From NCBI GenBank assembly GCA_027946555.1, contig JAPEVC010000016.1, forward strand, positions 183,428 to 247,427: a stretch of 64,000 nucleotides of DNA. Direction: 5' to 3'. Of the stretch, positions 23,185-36,326 are shown in pieces. The stretch comes from Gnomoniopsis sp. IMI 355080. Its lineage: Eukaryota; Ascomycota; Sordariomycetes; Diaporthales; Gnomoniaceae. The notes under the pieces were generated by a model, which made no database searches, was not told the origin of the DNA, and worked only from the letters and a program-made list of their open reading frames with translations. Made by a program: the position numbers and the translations under genes. Position 1 is the stretch's first letter. Every line of letters begins with the position of its first letter.

Positions 23185-26100
23185 GGTGTAGAAGGGAAGC
23201 AGGCAGGCTTCACGATCCCACAAGCATGCAACAGAAGGAGAGAGAAGAGGAGAGAGGAGAGCGGGTAACGGTAGTGTGTGCCTCTGGAGCCCCAATCATG
23301 ACACCACACCCACTCGAGATCTCATCGCCGGCCGACGTGAGAGTTTTTGAGAGATGATACTTTGGTTCTGACCTGCAGAACTAGCAGGACAGGAGGAGAG
23401 TGCTAAGAGAGTGGCAGGGAAAGAGACTGAGTGAGACCAACTATCAATAGACGGGCATCACACGCCAGTTATACCGGGCAGGAGGAGGTGGACGAATCGC
23501 CACGCTTCCAGATGCAGGCTTAATCTTTGTGGTGCCATGCATGAAAGCACGAGCACGACGTCGCCTGCTCTCGTCATGGGCAGCCATCATTTGCGCCCGT
23601 GTAACGCGTGGTAAATTTGCTCGAGCCCATACTTTTTTCGCAGCAAAGAAACACAGCCCCCCCGCGAGCAACGGAAGGTCAAGCAGTAAAGCTTGCAGCA
23701 AAAAAGGCAACAGTCAGCCAATGGAAGGCCGCCATGTCTGCCACACCCATGCGCCGACAGCTGCCAACGCCCTCGAAACCCGCCAATGGCAACGCCTGGA
23801 GCATCCCGAGCAGGTGGGGTGTGCCTCGCCCCCCAGCGCGAAGAAGGTGCACTTGCGTGAGGGGTGGTATTTTTGGGTTGTGGTGGAAAATCATCTGCAG
23901 GTCATAGTTCATCTGACCGGGCTACGGTGCAAACAAAACAAGGCGCCCCACTGCTACCAAGATTCGCCTGATGCTTGCAGATCAATTTCGAACAACGACG
24001 TTGAGTGGCCGCCTAGACGCTGGCCTTGGCCGCGGCCTTTTAGGCTCCACCCACCCGACCAATAGGCCTGGTGATCCGTCGCGGACCTTCCCGCGCCTAT
24101 TGCAGGGATTAGTGCTTCGGGAAGGTGCTGGGATCGCCTGCCAGCTTCCACCGTCTGGGAGAATAGAGTGCTTATTGGCGGGAGCATACATCAACTTCCC
24201 CCTCTCCACAACAATCGCAAGGAAAGAGCCACCCTTGGACGACTGGGGAAACAAGCGCCTAGGAGGAGAAGGATCCGGTGACTTCGACAATTTAGCTTCT
24301 TCGTCTACCAGGTTCCCGCCGTTGTTTTCTCCACTAGTTCTTTGTCCTAGTGGACGCTCGCGTCTAACAATCCACTCAATGCCCGGTTCTCCTGCCGCTC
24401 TGGCGGTTAGCATGTCTGAGGTCAAAAGTGAACGTCTTTCGCTTTCGAGCCCCCGCTTGATGTGATATTGGCTGCATCTGTGCGTCTTACGTGCATGTGG
24501 ACATGTGCTTCGGTGCTCTCGGCCCGGGTCTGACTTGCCTTGGATGCCATCCTCTAGCGGGCAATATACGCCCTTGCGTCGCCGGGTCAATTTGTGATGA
24601 TTTGGGCTCGATATTGAAGCCAAAATATATATCTGTGTGAGCTCCTCGCTTGTTTAGCATGCTGAGGTGACGAGATCCACAGAACTGGCTCATCCATTCA
24701 ACTCCGAGAGCCGCAAGGCTGGCGACTAACAAGCCGGATCAGCGGTCAGCGCCTAATGTGGGCTCATCGATTGCACAGACGCGGCTCTCTTCTCAATGTG
24801 TGGACCACTGGAGCCACTTGGCAGGCGGGCGCAGGGTCTTTGCAGACAAGGGTCACCGAAATTCTACCCATACGGCCAAATACCTAGGAACCTGTCGCAC
24901 CCCCATCAGTGCACGAGATTTGTCATCCACCTTGCTCTTATGTTGAGGGACTACCACTCAAGGTGCGCTTCGTCAAATCATTCATTGATCTCAAGATGCG
25001 GTTCCCACTTCACTCATAGATCCAGGATTTGGGTGTCTCACGCTTTAGAATCGCGAAAGTGTAGCCCATGAGTTATATCAGACTCTGCGGTCTGATATTA
25101 AATAGAATCACCTAAGATTCAGCGAACAAGGAGCCTTAGAAATATCCAAGGTATTATGACACCAACACCAGTAATTTCTTTCAGATATGGTAGGCGGGAC
25201 CTCGGGTGAACAGCACGGCACTCAAACAGGGCTACCTAGGTACCTGATGCTCACCTGGGCACCTGTAGTCAGATTTGGCTTATAACCTTGACAATCCTCG
25301 AAAAGCCTGCAGCAACCGACAGGCTGGTAGTGACAGATGGTATTCCAAAATAGCGTCGAAGCAACCCACCATTTTTGCCCTTTAGCGTTGGGCTCCCAAC
25401 CACCTGCATCTCTACGAGCCAACGAGATTTCAACAAAGCCGCATTCAAAGCAAGCGGTGTCACTCCACTGTCATCCGGATTACTGGGAGTTCAGACAGTT
25501 TCCAGATTATCTGGTGAACTCATGCACCGACTTCAAGGGTCAAGATCAGGCGGCCAATATATGAAGCGCGTGGCGGTACACTTATTGGCAGATATTTGCG
25601 CACACAAGTTCGGGCCGGTCAAATTCGAAACGGCCCGCCATGTACTCGCTAGGAAGAAAATCCAGGTTGTCCTCAACAACGAGGTAACCTTTTAGATGAC
25701 TGACAGTCGAATTAATGGCGAATGTCTTGAGTCTCTTGTTTGAGAATGGTATCAGAGCAATCGAGAGCTTTCGACAGTCTTAAGAGGCAGGGCAGCTCTA
25801 GACATAAACGGACGCAACACAACACCATTCCGCTGAAAGCCACCTTAATAACGAAGACCAGTAGCGTGGCGTCAAGAAAACCAACTCGTTGGTAGTGACA
25901 CCGCCCGACGAGTGTGGGCATGCAGAGATGAACGAGCTGATGATGATCGGCACTTATCGTCCCCAAGAAAACAAAGGCTAAAGGCCCAAGATCCCGATTG
26001 CATGGCTCTATTCCGTTGGGCCCGTCTCCCGGCCCAGCGGCCGCGACCGTGAAATGTGGCCTACAGGGGGCCTGCTTTGACGTAGCATGGGCACTTCAGC

Positions 26101-27348
26101 ACGTGAACAAGTACCAAAGCGCAAGTTGAAAACAGGATATGCGCCCTATCGGCCTCTGAGACTGACAAGGGAATGCAGTCAGCAGTTTGGTATGTAATTG
26201 TCCCCCAGTCTGTTAAAAGAGACAGCCGCTTTTGGGCAGCGGTATGCTTGATTGTGGACTTGGGGTTGACAGCGCATTCGGGCCCAAGCAAGTGCATCTA
26301 CGGCGCAGCACACCGTAATTCTCTCAGTCACAAATGAATTTACGAAGTGGGCTCTCGATTGGGCGCACTCGGAGGAGAAAGTTGTTGTTGGTTCGCAATG
26401 TCCAATCGCATCCCTGTTGGCGGACGCAAGCCGCGGCGCTTACACCATCCCATACTAGCAAATAGCGAGCCAGTATCAAGGGAAAACTGGGTCACATCAC
26501 CACCTTGGGCAGGGGAGCCTATGCAGGTTCTTTGTTTTATCATGCGTGGACGGACAATCGTCCTGTGAAAGACCTCGCCCCGGGCCAGGAAATCAACTCG
26601 GTCACCCAAATCCCACGCGTTGTGATGTTCTGTGCGTTCTCAGCTCAATCAAAACCCACTCATGATGCTGATCGCTTCGCGCTGTTGAATCATCCGGGCC
26701 CTGGTGTAGCCTGTAAGAGGTCGACGATGTTCCCGACACAATGGTAACGGTGGGTCCTTGTTTCTGACAGCCTCCCTCATTCGTTAAGGCCAAGACGGTG
26801 GGATGATCGTTATCACCCTGTCAAGATGGGAGAGCCCACGCGAGCCCACACGAGCACGCGCGAGCCCACTAACGGATTGTAATTATACGCAGTATAGTAG
26901 AATGTAATATGCTGTCGTTGGAAGTGGCTAGTGGGCCCAGTCGAGTAAGAGATGCTACGTTGGTGTGAGGTCTGTACTGTGTAAGGCTAGGGATCCATCC
27001 CGGCGCCTTAGCCGCTGGCAATCCTCCGTCTTTGGCTTCCACCCACCCCCCTTCACGCGACTCTTTCTCTTTACCCACCATGCCTGGGTAGGGCCCAAAA
27101 TCCGTCCTAAATAGTAGAAGTGGCCTTCCTTGCTGCAACTTCCACCCCTTCTTTTGTTCGCGTCGTCGATGTCGATATTGCCACATTCAGCTGTGTCGTT
27201 GAACGGCCGAGAGGCGTTGACCTCCAAGACATATCCAGCCAGACCGCTGGGGATATAGTCGGCCTACCACGTCTAGTGCAACACGAGACGTGGAAGAACC
27301 CTTGTGTAGTACGACCTGCCGCGCCAAATCACCATACACCGTGCCACG
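23185..27348. other. 4.2-kb gene-poor region
   Basis: No protein-coding gene could be supported on either strand. The left end carries the promoter and leader of copy A of the Cys-rich membrane protein, and the right end the promoter of the first NTA1-like gene. Two TACCTAGG octamers lie at 24881-24888 and 25233-25240. Near 26840 there is a short tandem of a CACGCGAGCCCA-like unit. Open frames here are short, overlapping and without recognisable domains. A non-coding RNA or decayed element cannot be excluded. Confidence 0.45.
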
Positions 27349-30300
27349 ATGAGGATCGCTTGCCTCCAGTTCGCACCCCAGGTGGGGGATATCGATAACA
27401 ACCTCAACCGAGCCGATTCTGTGTTGGCCAAAGCAAATCCCGACGACTTGGAGAATCTAGATCTCTTGGTCTTACCCGAGCTCGCCTTCACAGGTGCGTC
27501 GCGCTGGGTTGCCCAGATGGTAGATCTGGTACCGGACAGCAACATACTAATTTTCAGATAGGCTACAACTTCAAGTCTTTGAACCAGATCTCTCCATTTC
27601 TCGAACCGCAAGGATCTGGAATAAGCGCATTATGGGCTCGAACCACAGCCTTAAAGTACAACACTAACGTTGTGGTCGGGTATCCTGAGAGAGTCGACGT
27701 TGCGCCCAAATGGCCAACCGGGCCTGAGTATTACAACTCGACGATCGTCGTGAACGGCGACGGCGAAACTGTTGCAAATTACCGGAAGTCCTTTCTCTAC
27801 GTGATCGATGAAACATGGGCGTTGGAAGGCAAGGATGGCTTTTTCGTTGAGGACGTACCCGATCTAGGGACCATCGCTATGGGGATCTGTAAGTGGCCTG
27901 GAGAAATTCCCTTGTTCAAACCCGTTGAGATGACTGACTGTTATTATTGCAGGCATGGATTTGAAGTGAGCCTTACGCGACCTATCCTACTTATTCGTCA
28001 ATGCACCACTCACTAATGCCGCGTTGCAGTCCGTATAAATTCGAGGCGCCATGGCACGCCTTTGAATTTGCGTTCCATATCCTATCCGTGGAGGCTAATC
28101 TAGTGATTGTTACCATGGCGTGGGTCACCCGAGAAGATGGCCGCCATTTCAGTCGCATGCCCGAGGAGCCGGATATGGAGACACTTACTTATTGGTAAGC
28201 CGTTGATCACGTCTCTCTTCCGAATTTCCTATCTCTTCACCTTGTGACATAAACGTCCATACCGGCTCGTTGACTCAGACCGAGTCAGTGCTTATGCCTA
28301 AATGAGGCGGTAACCATAACTGACGTTTCTTCTGGCAGGGTACAACGTCTTGAGCCACTGATACGAATCGAAGGACAGGAAGAAGTCATCGTGGTCTTTT
28401 GCAATCGGACAGGTATCGAAGACGATTTGGTGTACGCTGGCACAAGCAGCGTTATCGGGATTCAGGACGGTGAAGTCAATGTTTACGGGATCCTCGGGCG
28501 TAGCGTGAAAGATGTGCTTGTTGTTGATACAGACAATGGGCCCTTCGCCAAGTTGGTCCAGCGAGCCGAGAACGAGGGCGAGAGATCATCACATGTGCTT
28601 GGTGGCCCACGGATGGGCCGAAACCATCCCAGAGCAGACTCGACGGCGAAAACCACAGAGCAGAAAGTCAAGACGCACACCACAGGGGGTCAGCGAAGGC
28701 CAAGTCCTACACCGGGCATCTCCAGCAAACCTAGGAGGACAAAACCCGAATCACCGAAGATTCAGATACCGGAAACGCAACAATTCCCTCAACAGTTCGC
28801 GTCGTATAAATTTCCAATAGACGACAGTCCTGGGGTTGCGACTCCAACATGCCCTAGCCCAACGCCTCTTCACCAAAGACCGAAGCTCGTCAGTCCCAGT
28901 CCGAGACCCTCGAATCACCAAGTTGATACTCCATACCCCCGCGATGACTCGACACAAAATCATCCACATATATATGGCGGTCATGTGTCAGTCGGTTCAC
29001 CGGACGATTCTCCCAGCACTGGGCTGTTGCCCGATAAGTATTTTCGATTCACGTCGCAACGTCCATTGAGGAGTCCTATGGAGTCCCGCTTTCCGCAGGT
29101 CTATCCCCCAGCGTCTCCAGCTATGTCAAGTCCTGTTGCGAGCTCGCTTATCAGCATCAACTCGAAGGGAACTACTGGAGGCCGCTCATTCTCTGGGTCC
29201 AAGAGGCAGTCCCCGGCGCCAAATACGAGCCAACGGAAGAATACAGAAGGTTCTGTTCATGGAAGTGACAAGACCAAGCCGAAGTCTAAGAGCGATGAAA
29301 ATCAGGAGGCTCTACCTCCACGTCCCTCCTCCCCGAAATCCCGGAATGCCAGCAGAACGGGAAGACCTACGTATGACCGTCGAGGTTCGGAGGTACATCA
29401 ACCCAACCTGGCAGACCTAGGCCAACGATTGGAATCCATCTCGAGAAGACCAGGGTCAGCGATGGACTCCAGAGGCAATGATTCCGATGGATCACGCCAG
29501 GGGCGTACGCGTGCACGACAAGCGAGCAACGCGATACCAGTGGGCACACCTCTCTCTGGCGATGGGAATAATGGCCCTATCCATGATAAGCAGACATCCT
29601 TCACGGACAGCCCAAGTGTGATGGGCGAGGAAATTGTGCGATCTCAATCAGACCTGTTCAAGAATCGTGGACCAAATTTCAGTCGCGTTGCAGGAAGGGC
29701 CATTTCGGTCCAGACCTGGGCCGATGCTCGTTCTCGCTTGAGGTCTGGTAGCGCTTCTTTGGCGAACCGTGATACGCAGCCACATATAGAGCCGGACGAG
29801 ACGAGGACTCTGGTGTGGGGAGAGCTCTCTAAGATGGTGGGAGAGGTACTCAGCCACCCACGCGAAGCAAGTCGAGGGAGGGGCCAGGAGTCGATGCCAC
29901 TGTCGCCGCCGATGCCAATGGCAAGCACGGGATCTCGCGCCAGAAGTGGTGGCCCGACAGAAGGCCCGCGGGGTGAACAACGTTTGCTCTCGCGGGATAG
30001 AGGAGGATCCACGGACCCAAAGCCAATGCGAACTATCATGGCATTGGACGGCGCTAATTCGTCGTTGGATCCAGATGATGAGATTGTGGCTGAAATCATC
30101 TTCCATTCCCATGCTCAAAAGCACAATCAAGGGCAGGCTAGCAATCCAGCAAGTCCGGAGATTATGCAGAAGGCAGGCTCTCGTCAAGATAAGAATACGA
30201 ACTCCCGCGAGAGATCGCGCAACAATACACCACAAACGTCTAGGAAGGCCTCCATACCCCCAACAACCACAGAAAAGAAACGTTCATCTCCTCAACATTC

Positions 30301-30613
30301 TTTCGGCGAGATTCGGGTATACAAAGAATCCACACCATCCAATTCAAAAGTCAGGCCAAATTCAGGGGATTCGTGCCCGAATATGGACGGCGCGTCGGTC
30401 CACACCATCACAACCCCAGTACGTTCACCGTTGACACCGTCGCCGCGAGTCTTCGAACCCAAAACACCAAAGGCAATGAAGCTTGATTCCGATTTCGGAA
30501 TTCTTACGTCTCTTTCTGATCACTTGCCCAGCGAAGCGTTCCCACCCTTAGACTGTACTAATGGGGACGCGAAAGGCACTCGATACCCCAAGGCCAAAAG
30601 CACTGGCTGGTAA
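27349..30613 (+). CDS. NTA1: NTA1-type N-terminal Asn amidase with long disordered tail (catalytic residues intact)
   Basis: Exons 27349-27493, 27562-27888, 27953-27965 (13 bases), 28030-28194 and 28339-30613; 974 residues. Residues 1 to about 290 are a carbon-nitrogen hydrolase domain like yeast Nta1, which deamidates N-terminal Asn and Gln and so creates N-degrons. The E-K-C triad is visible: Glu44 in LPELAF, Lys124 in NYRKSF, and Cys158 in GICMDLNPYKFEAPWHAFEF. The 13-base third exon supplies most of CMDLN; skipping it would remove the active site. Beyond the domain lie about 680 residues rich in Ser, Pro, Arg and Asn, probably disordered. Two short motifs near the end, DDEIVAEIIF (796-805) and FEPKTPKAM (922-930), recur in the tandem paralogue that starts 1.7 kb downstream. 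Loss or gain of introns between the two copies shows the duplication is not recent. Confidence 0.9.
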
Positions 30614-32352
30614 CACATAGAACAGTCGACTTGGTATTTATGTTTGGACCCAAACAACTGTTGGGTCAAGCGAGGAGTTTATCAGGCAATTCACGAGATA
30701 CAATACGATCAACCTATCACTTGAGCAAAGATGGTTATGTGGCATGGCAATGCATCCTTGCAGAGGGCGAGCGATTGTAATTTCGGTGGCGCATGTTTTT
30801 ATTTTGATGTTGTGTTTTGATACCTTCGCTGCGGTCCCAGATAGCTGTCTTGAATTTGAACATTCTTGGTTGAACCTCTTGGCCAACATTCACTCACCGT
30901 GACGTTTGCGCGATAGGGCGAAGGGGCGGGACTTCCGCAAACAGCCACTTTGCTTGTCATCCCTCTCTGGTACCAGCAGCTGAATCGTCCAAGATGAATA
31001 TAACATAAGAGAATATCATGATTTATCAATCCGATGTATCATCCGTGCTCGTCATCACGGCTTCCTCCTAAGGGTTTGTACTCCAACTGGCAGCGACAAA
31101 GGATGACAAGTGACCGCCATACATCACTGTCAAAACAGGGCAGCAAATCGGTTGATTATATTGGGACACATTATACATATCTACCACATGGGTCAATGGA
31201 CTTTTGAATAATTCTGACACTGGTATGGTAGCTAGTCGTGGGAATATTGGGGGACACCTCCCGGCATATCTGGCTGCGGCGCCTTTGTATCCAATCATTT
31301 TACACCGTTTCCACAGGGGGCGCCTTGCTCCACGCTACCCCATGGGGCCAATGTGTTGGCCTAGTTCGATCTTGAAGTACCACTGCGTGTACTATGTAGC
31401 TACGTCCAATCCACGGTCAGTGACCAAACCCAGACCAAGGCACGCAGTGCGGCCGCATGGCAGATGGCAGCTTTGCTCAAAGGATGTCGCGTCGGTAATT
31501 CCAGCGACACAGGATATACGTCAAGCTCGAAGTTGTTGTCTAAAGCCAGGAGCCTCGACCAGCGTTTGTCACTTTCATGGAATCTGACAAACTCCTACAC
31601 AGCGAGTATGGCTCTGAGCGGATATTCATATCAACAGAAGTCTCCTAGGGAGTACTATAGGAGGCCGAGCGTTGCAATATCCTTCCGCGGACCGAACGAA
31701 CACGCATTGAGCAGGGCTGCCGGCTCACGAGATTTGCGGACTTCGTTCACTTGCACACCTAGGCATGCAGCACGGAGAGATTTGAAGCCAATTTATCCGG
31801 GCCATTATTACGAGTGACCCGATTGCAGGGCTTGGGAGGTTCGGCTGCAGGTCTACAATGCAGAGCACATTGGTTGCAGGCCCCCAACCGGGAAGTTGGC
31901 TGGGCCGGCGCTTAGATTCGACAAACCACTGGCCGAGGATCACACCCCCTTTCAATATCCCACCTCGAGAACGCAAGTGTGCGCTGATAACAAGTACACA
32001 GCGAACTAATGGTCTGCCGCATGCTTGGCCGGAGTCACACCCGGAACTCACACACACTCATTCCTCATGACCAGCCCCAGTTCCCATTTTTGAGCAATGA
32101 TATACCTTTGGGCACCTAGTCTTTCAAATCGCCAACACCCAAAATGTCCTTGATACTGGGCATTTACTTGTAGCAAGCCAGACCTTCTTTTCTTTTTCTC
32201 CCACAACGGCTCGCTGGCAACGATTAAAATCGTGTTACGATCATTCCCCGGCTCTGGCAGCCTTCGAAACTAATTCTCCCTATTTACTTACTTTGCGTTT
32301 AATTTTTGATACCCTGCGCATTACCGTCAAATAAGCAGCCCCCGTCAGGAAA
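30614..32352. other. Spacer between the tandem NTA1-like genes
   Basis: 1.7 kb with no supportable gene. It should contain the terminator of the first copy and the promoter of the second. I saw no transposon ends and no obvious duplication of flanking DNA that would reveal the original duplication boundary. Confidence 0.5.
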
Positions 32353-35300
32353 ATGCGCATTGCCTGTCTCCAATTCGCGCCGCAGGTCGGCGAGGTTGAC
32401 AACAACCTGAACCGTGCGGATGCAGTTTTAGCTAAAGCAAATCAAGACGATGTAGACAGTCTAGATTTGCTTGTGCTTCCTGAACTAGCATTTTCGGGTA
32501 AGATATATCTCAAATGTACCTTATCTTGTGCAGTGAGAACGACGCATGGTGAAAGCTGTTTTTGAAATCAGAGCTGCGCAGTGCGTCGCTCAAATCCCGG
32601 CTTTGACTGACATTATCCAAGGACATAATTTCGGATCCTCTGACGAGATTGCGCCTTACCTCGAGCCCTCCGGCTCTGGTATCAGTTCTCTCTGGGCCCG
32701 AACAATTGCTCTTAAGCACAATACCAATGTCCTTATTGGCTACCCCGAACAGATTGATGCTTCTGGCAGCTCTCGGGCTGGTCCAAAGCAGTACAATTCT
32801 GCCATACTCGTAAATGGTGATGGTGAAACAGTCGCAAACTACCGCAAAACATTCTTGCATCCTTTGGATGAGAGTTGGGCGAGAGAGGGAAGGGAGTTCT
32901 TTGGAGACCGTGTTCCAGGACTGGGTACCATAGCCATCGGCATTGGTAAGTTCTCCAGAAAACTCCTGGCCATTTTAATTAGGTATCTTTGTACTAACAC
33001 GAAGTCAGGCGGAGACATAAATCCGTACAGGCTCGAGGCCCCATGGCACGCGTTCGAGTTTGCTTTCCACATACTTGACGTACAAGCTGACTTGGCGATC
33101 GTCAACATGGCCTGGTTCACTAACGAGGAATGCGCACAATTTACCCAATTTCCCAATGAACCTGACATGGAAACATTGGCGTATTGGGCACGGCGCCTGG
33201 AGCCTATCATTAGAGATGAAAGCCGCGAAGAGTACGTTCACCCGCCCTAAGAGACGAATTTGAGGCAGTCGAGGCACATAAGTATCTATTACACACATGT
33301 CTAGAATCATGCCTCCGAGTCATTCTCATCATACCCATGGTCTCTTACTGGTGGGACTCTGCTAATTATACGTCTCTAGACTGATTATTGTCTTCTGTAA
33401 TCGCACCGGAGTAGAAGACCAGCTTACTGTTTACGCGGGAACCAGTGCAGTCATTGGGATACACCAGGGTGAAGTCAAAGTCTATGGCCTCCTTGGTCGT
33501 GGAGTCAAGGAACTTTTGATTGTAGACACCGACGACCCGCCTTACGCAAACCTGACTATACGCAAAGACGGGGTGCACCTCAGTCCATTGGAGTACGAGC
33601 TGAAGACGAGCGAGCACAGCGATGGCGCCGAGAGCCTCTTATTCAAGCCCTCGCCCATACACCCGGGTAGACGGACTCCAACGAAGTGTTTCCCAGGCGC
33701 AGCTCATTCGAAAGCTACCCCCAAGTCGCTACCGACAGAAGTATACCGTCTGCCGCCAAATCCTACAATTGTCAACACGTTGGCGACTGGGTGCCAGGAC
33801 AGCATTTCTTCCAACGATTCCAGCCCGACGTCGACTTCGACGAGACCTCAGCTCTCTACTGAGACTTCCTGCACGTCCATTGTTCAGGTTGAAGATCTCG
33901 ATGCAATAAATTGTTCCTCTTCTAGTACAGGACGAATATTGGGCGGCAGCGTGGAGATCATGTTCGGGGATGATCAGGATGCAGTAGAGGAAGACCTGGG
34001 CCAACTTTCATCGACGAGCCCTTCCGGCTCACCTCTGGGGCCTCATAGTCCTGCTGTCTCCCAAGAGCAACAGCAACTTGGAGTTGCTCGCGCGCCGCCC
34101 ACCTTCGATCAGTCTCCAGCCAGTGCTGAGCTACCCAGACTCGGAGAGTCTTCTCCCGGGCCACAACACGTCCCGACTCTGCGTGAACGATATGCCGATA
34201 TAGGGCAATCATGTATATCTCAGGGACCTCCAGATGTTAGAAGTACAATTCCTTCAAGACCCAGTACCGCGACCGGCGCCAGAACACCCCGGCCAGCATC
34301 GCCAAAGTCACAAAATGCGAGGGCCATTCAAGGCCGCTCTCAGTCTGTGGCAGCTGAGCGTCGAGAATCCGAAATGAACACAGTTACACGCAGCCAAATA
34401 TCTCCAACCTCGCGGAGTATGAGTCGTTCAGGCCGTGTCGTCGGACTTGACCAAGGCCTAATTGAGCGAGCATTGGATTTCTATCTTGGCTCCAAGTCTG
34501 TTGACATTAGAGACCGCATTTTTGCAATCGACGCTCACAGGCCTCGAGCCGGGAATCTCACAGACGATGAGCCATCGGCATACGCTGATTTCGCTGCTTC
34601 ATCGTCGCTCAGTGATCGCTCACACTCTTCCAGTTCCAGCGCGCCATCCACACGCTCCGTGGCAGCCCACCATAACACGGACGCTGCGAGAATAGACAAG
34701 GAGGCCGGCGAGTCCCGGACAGTGTTGTGGCAGGAAGATTCGCAAATAGTCGGACAGCACTTGAGAGGTCGCAAATCGAAAGAGGGGTTTCGTGGGCGGA
34801 GACGTAGCCGCGATACCAGTCCCAACAACGACCGACGGGGCAGTGGCGCCGACCCATCCACAGGGAGCAAGCATTTGTCAGATTCAACAGATCCAGATGA
34901 CGACGTACATAATCGAAATGCTAGCCGCCATCAAACCTCAAGAGGACAGTATGGATCTACTGACGGACGTATCTCACCATCTCGGTTCCTTGGCCGGAAC
35001 GGAGACACGATTCGCTCTGTGAGAGATCCATCCCTGGGACCACCATCTGATTCCGAAGATGAAATCATTGCTGAAATCACCTTCCGTCGCCCTGCTTGTC
35101 GAAATTGCGGATCGAACAACTGTGGTTCCAGAGGTGCCAATCGACCCCAAGCTCAGAATATTGGTAGCAACGGTTCAGGCACAGCTTCAGATCAGCAAGA
35201 AGACATGGTTCCTGAACTGAGCAAGTCAATGCCTCTGTCTCCATCTTCAGCTGACAGCGAAAAGACACCGACGATGAACAAGACCCAAGCACCTCATTCA

Positions 35301-35585
35301 GACCCGGTTCGTCTTGCTTTACAAACCAAGAGCGAAGAACTTGATGAGTTGAGGCGACCAAATCTCTCAAGAGTGTCCATTCGCACGCTCAGCTCTTACG
35401 AACCATCGCCAGTGACACCTCCACCTCGACATTTCGAGCCAAAAACTCCCAAAGCAATGGTGTTCAACTCCGACTTCGCCCCAATATCGATCGACCCAGT
35501 CTCGAACCTCAAATTCGACACCGTGGATGTATCATTGGATGACATAATTTCTATGAGCGTGGAAAGACCACGGGCTCCTGTTTAA
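32353..35585 (+). CDS. NTA1 paralogue lacking the catalytic cysteine (predicted pseudoenzyme)
   Basis: Exons 32353-32497, 32622-32945, 33009-33231 and 33380-35585; 965 residues. The amidase-like domain (1 to about 290) aligns closely with the upstream gene, sharing for example MRIACLQFAPQVG, VNGDGETVANYRK and APWHAFEFAFHIL. Glu44 and Lys124 of the triad are kept. The Cys position reads Gly157: the codon is split by an intron as G|GC where the upstream gene has T|GC, and the next residues are GDINPYRLE. No alternative donor or acceptor I could find restores Cys. The frame is open throughout and the long tail is retained with the motifs EDEIIAEITF (790-799) and FEPKTPKAM (916-924), so it looks like a maintained gene, not debris. 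It may bind substrate or partner without hydrolysis; this is inference. The first two introns match the upstream copy; the third is at a new place, and two introns of the other copy are absent. Confidence 0.85.
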
Positions 35586-36326
35586 TGGTAGGATCTTCCT
35601 GTACAGGCTTGCTTCAGGATACGCATGTTGAAGGTTAGAGTGTTATGATGATGCCCGGGACGATCACGCATCGTCCAATTTGATTCCACAGCGCAGTGCT
35701 ATTCCCTAAGCATCAGTAATATCAAGACATTTGCCTGCAATCATATTCCAGCAGAGTTACCATCTACCTGCGGTGCTGATGGACCCCGTCAATCTGTGTT
35801 AAGTGTGATCACTAACCCGTGTTCTCTTCTCGCACACTTCAAGTCGAATGATCTTGTAGGGAATTTTGCATAATTCATGTCGGGCTTCCACCCATGTCAT
35901 TGGGAAATCCTACATCGAGACTTTTGATGAGGAAAGACTACCTGTGGCGCCATTTTATGCTGGCCTTCGCCTACCCGCCTGCAATTTAAACCCCGCTGCA
36001 ACCGGCGGGGCACAAAGCTAAATAAATGGAGGTCGCCAGGTTGCTACTTCGTTTAGGAGGAGCGTCCGGCATTCTTTTAGCATTGCGCTTGTTTACATCC
36101 GTCCGTCGTCCAAGCTTGGCAATGTTCTTGAACCATGGAATTCAGCATCAAAATGCTGTCTGAATCGCGTTACCAGCAGACGTTCCTTTCAACCTAAACC
36201 CTCCTATCTAGTAACCTCAACCTGCAGTCAACACGTTCGTTTTCACATATGTCTTGAATAAATCCAAATCATCCTGAGATATCATCTCCTCATTTCGACC
36301 TATCCAGAAATCCTATCGCCAATACT
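35586..36326. other. Spacer upstream of the S10 carboxypeptidase
   Basis: About 740 bases with no gene. Probably the 3' region of the NTA1 paralogue and the carboxypeptidase promoter. Confidence 0.5.

Noticed and set aside
23185..27348. Possible transposon remnant or RIP-mutated repeat
   Set aside because: No terminal repeats, no transposase or polymerase motifs, and no clear CpA to TpA skew visible by eye.
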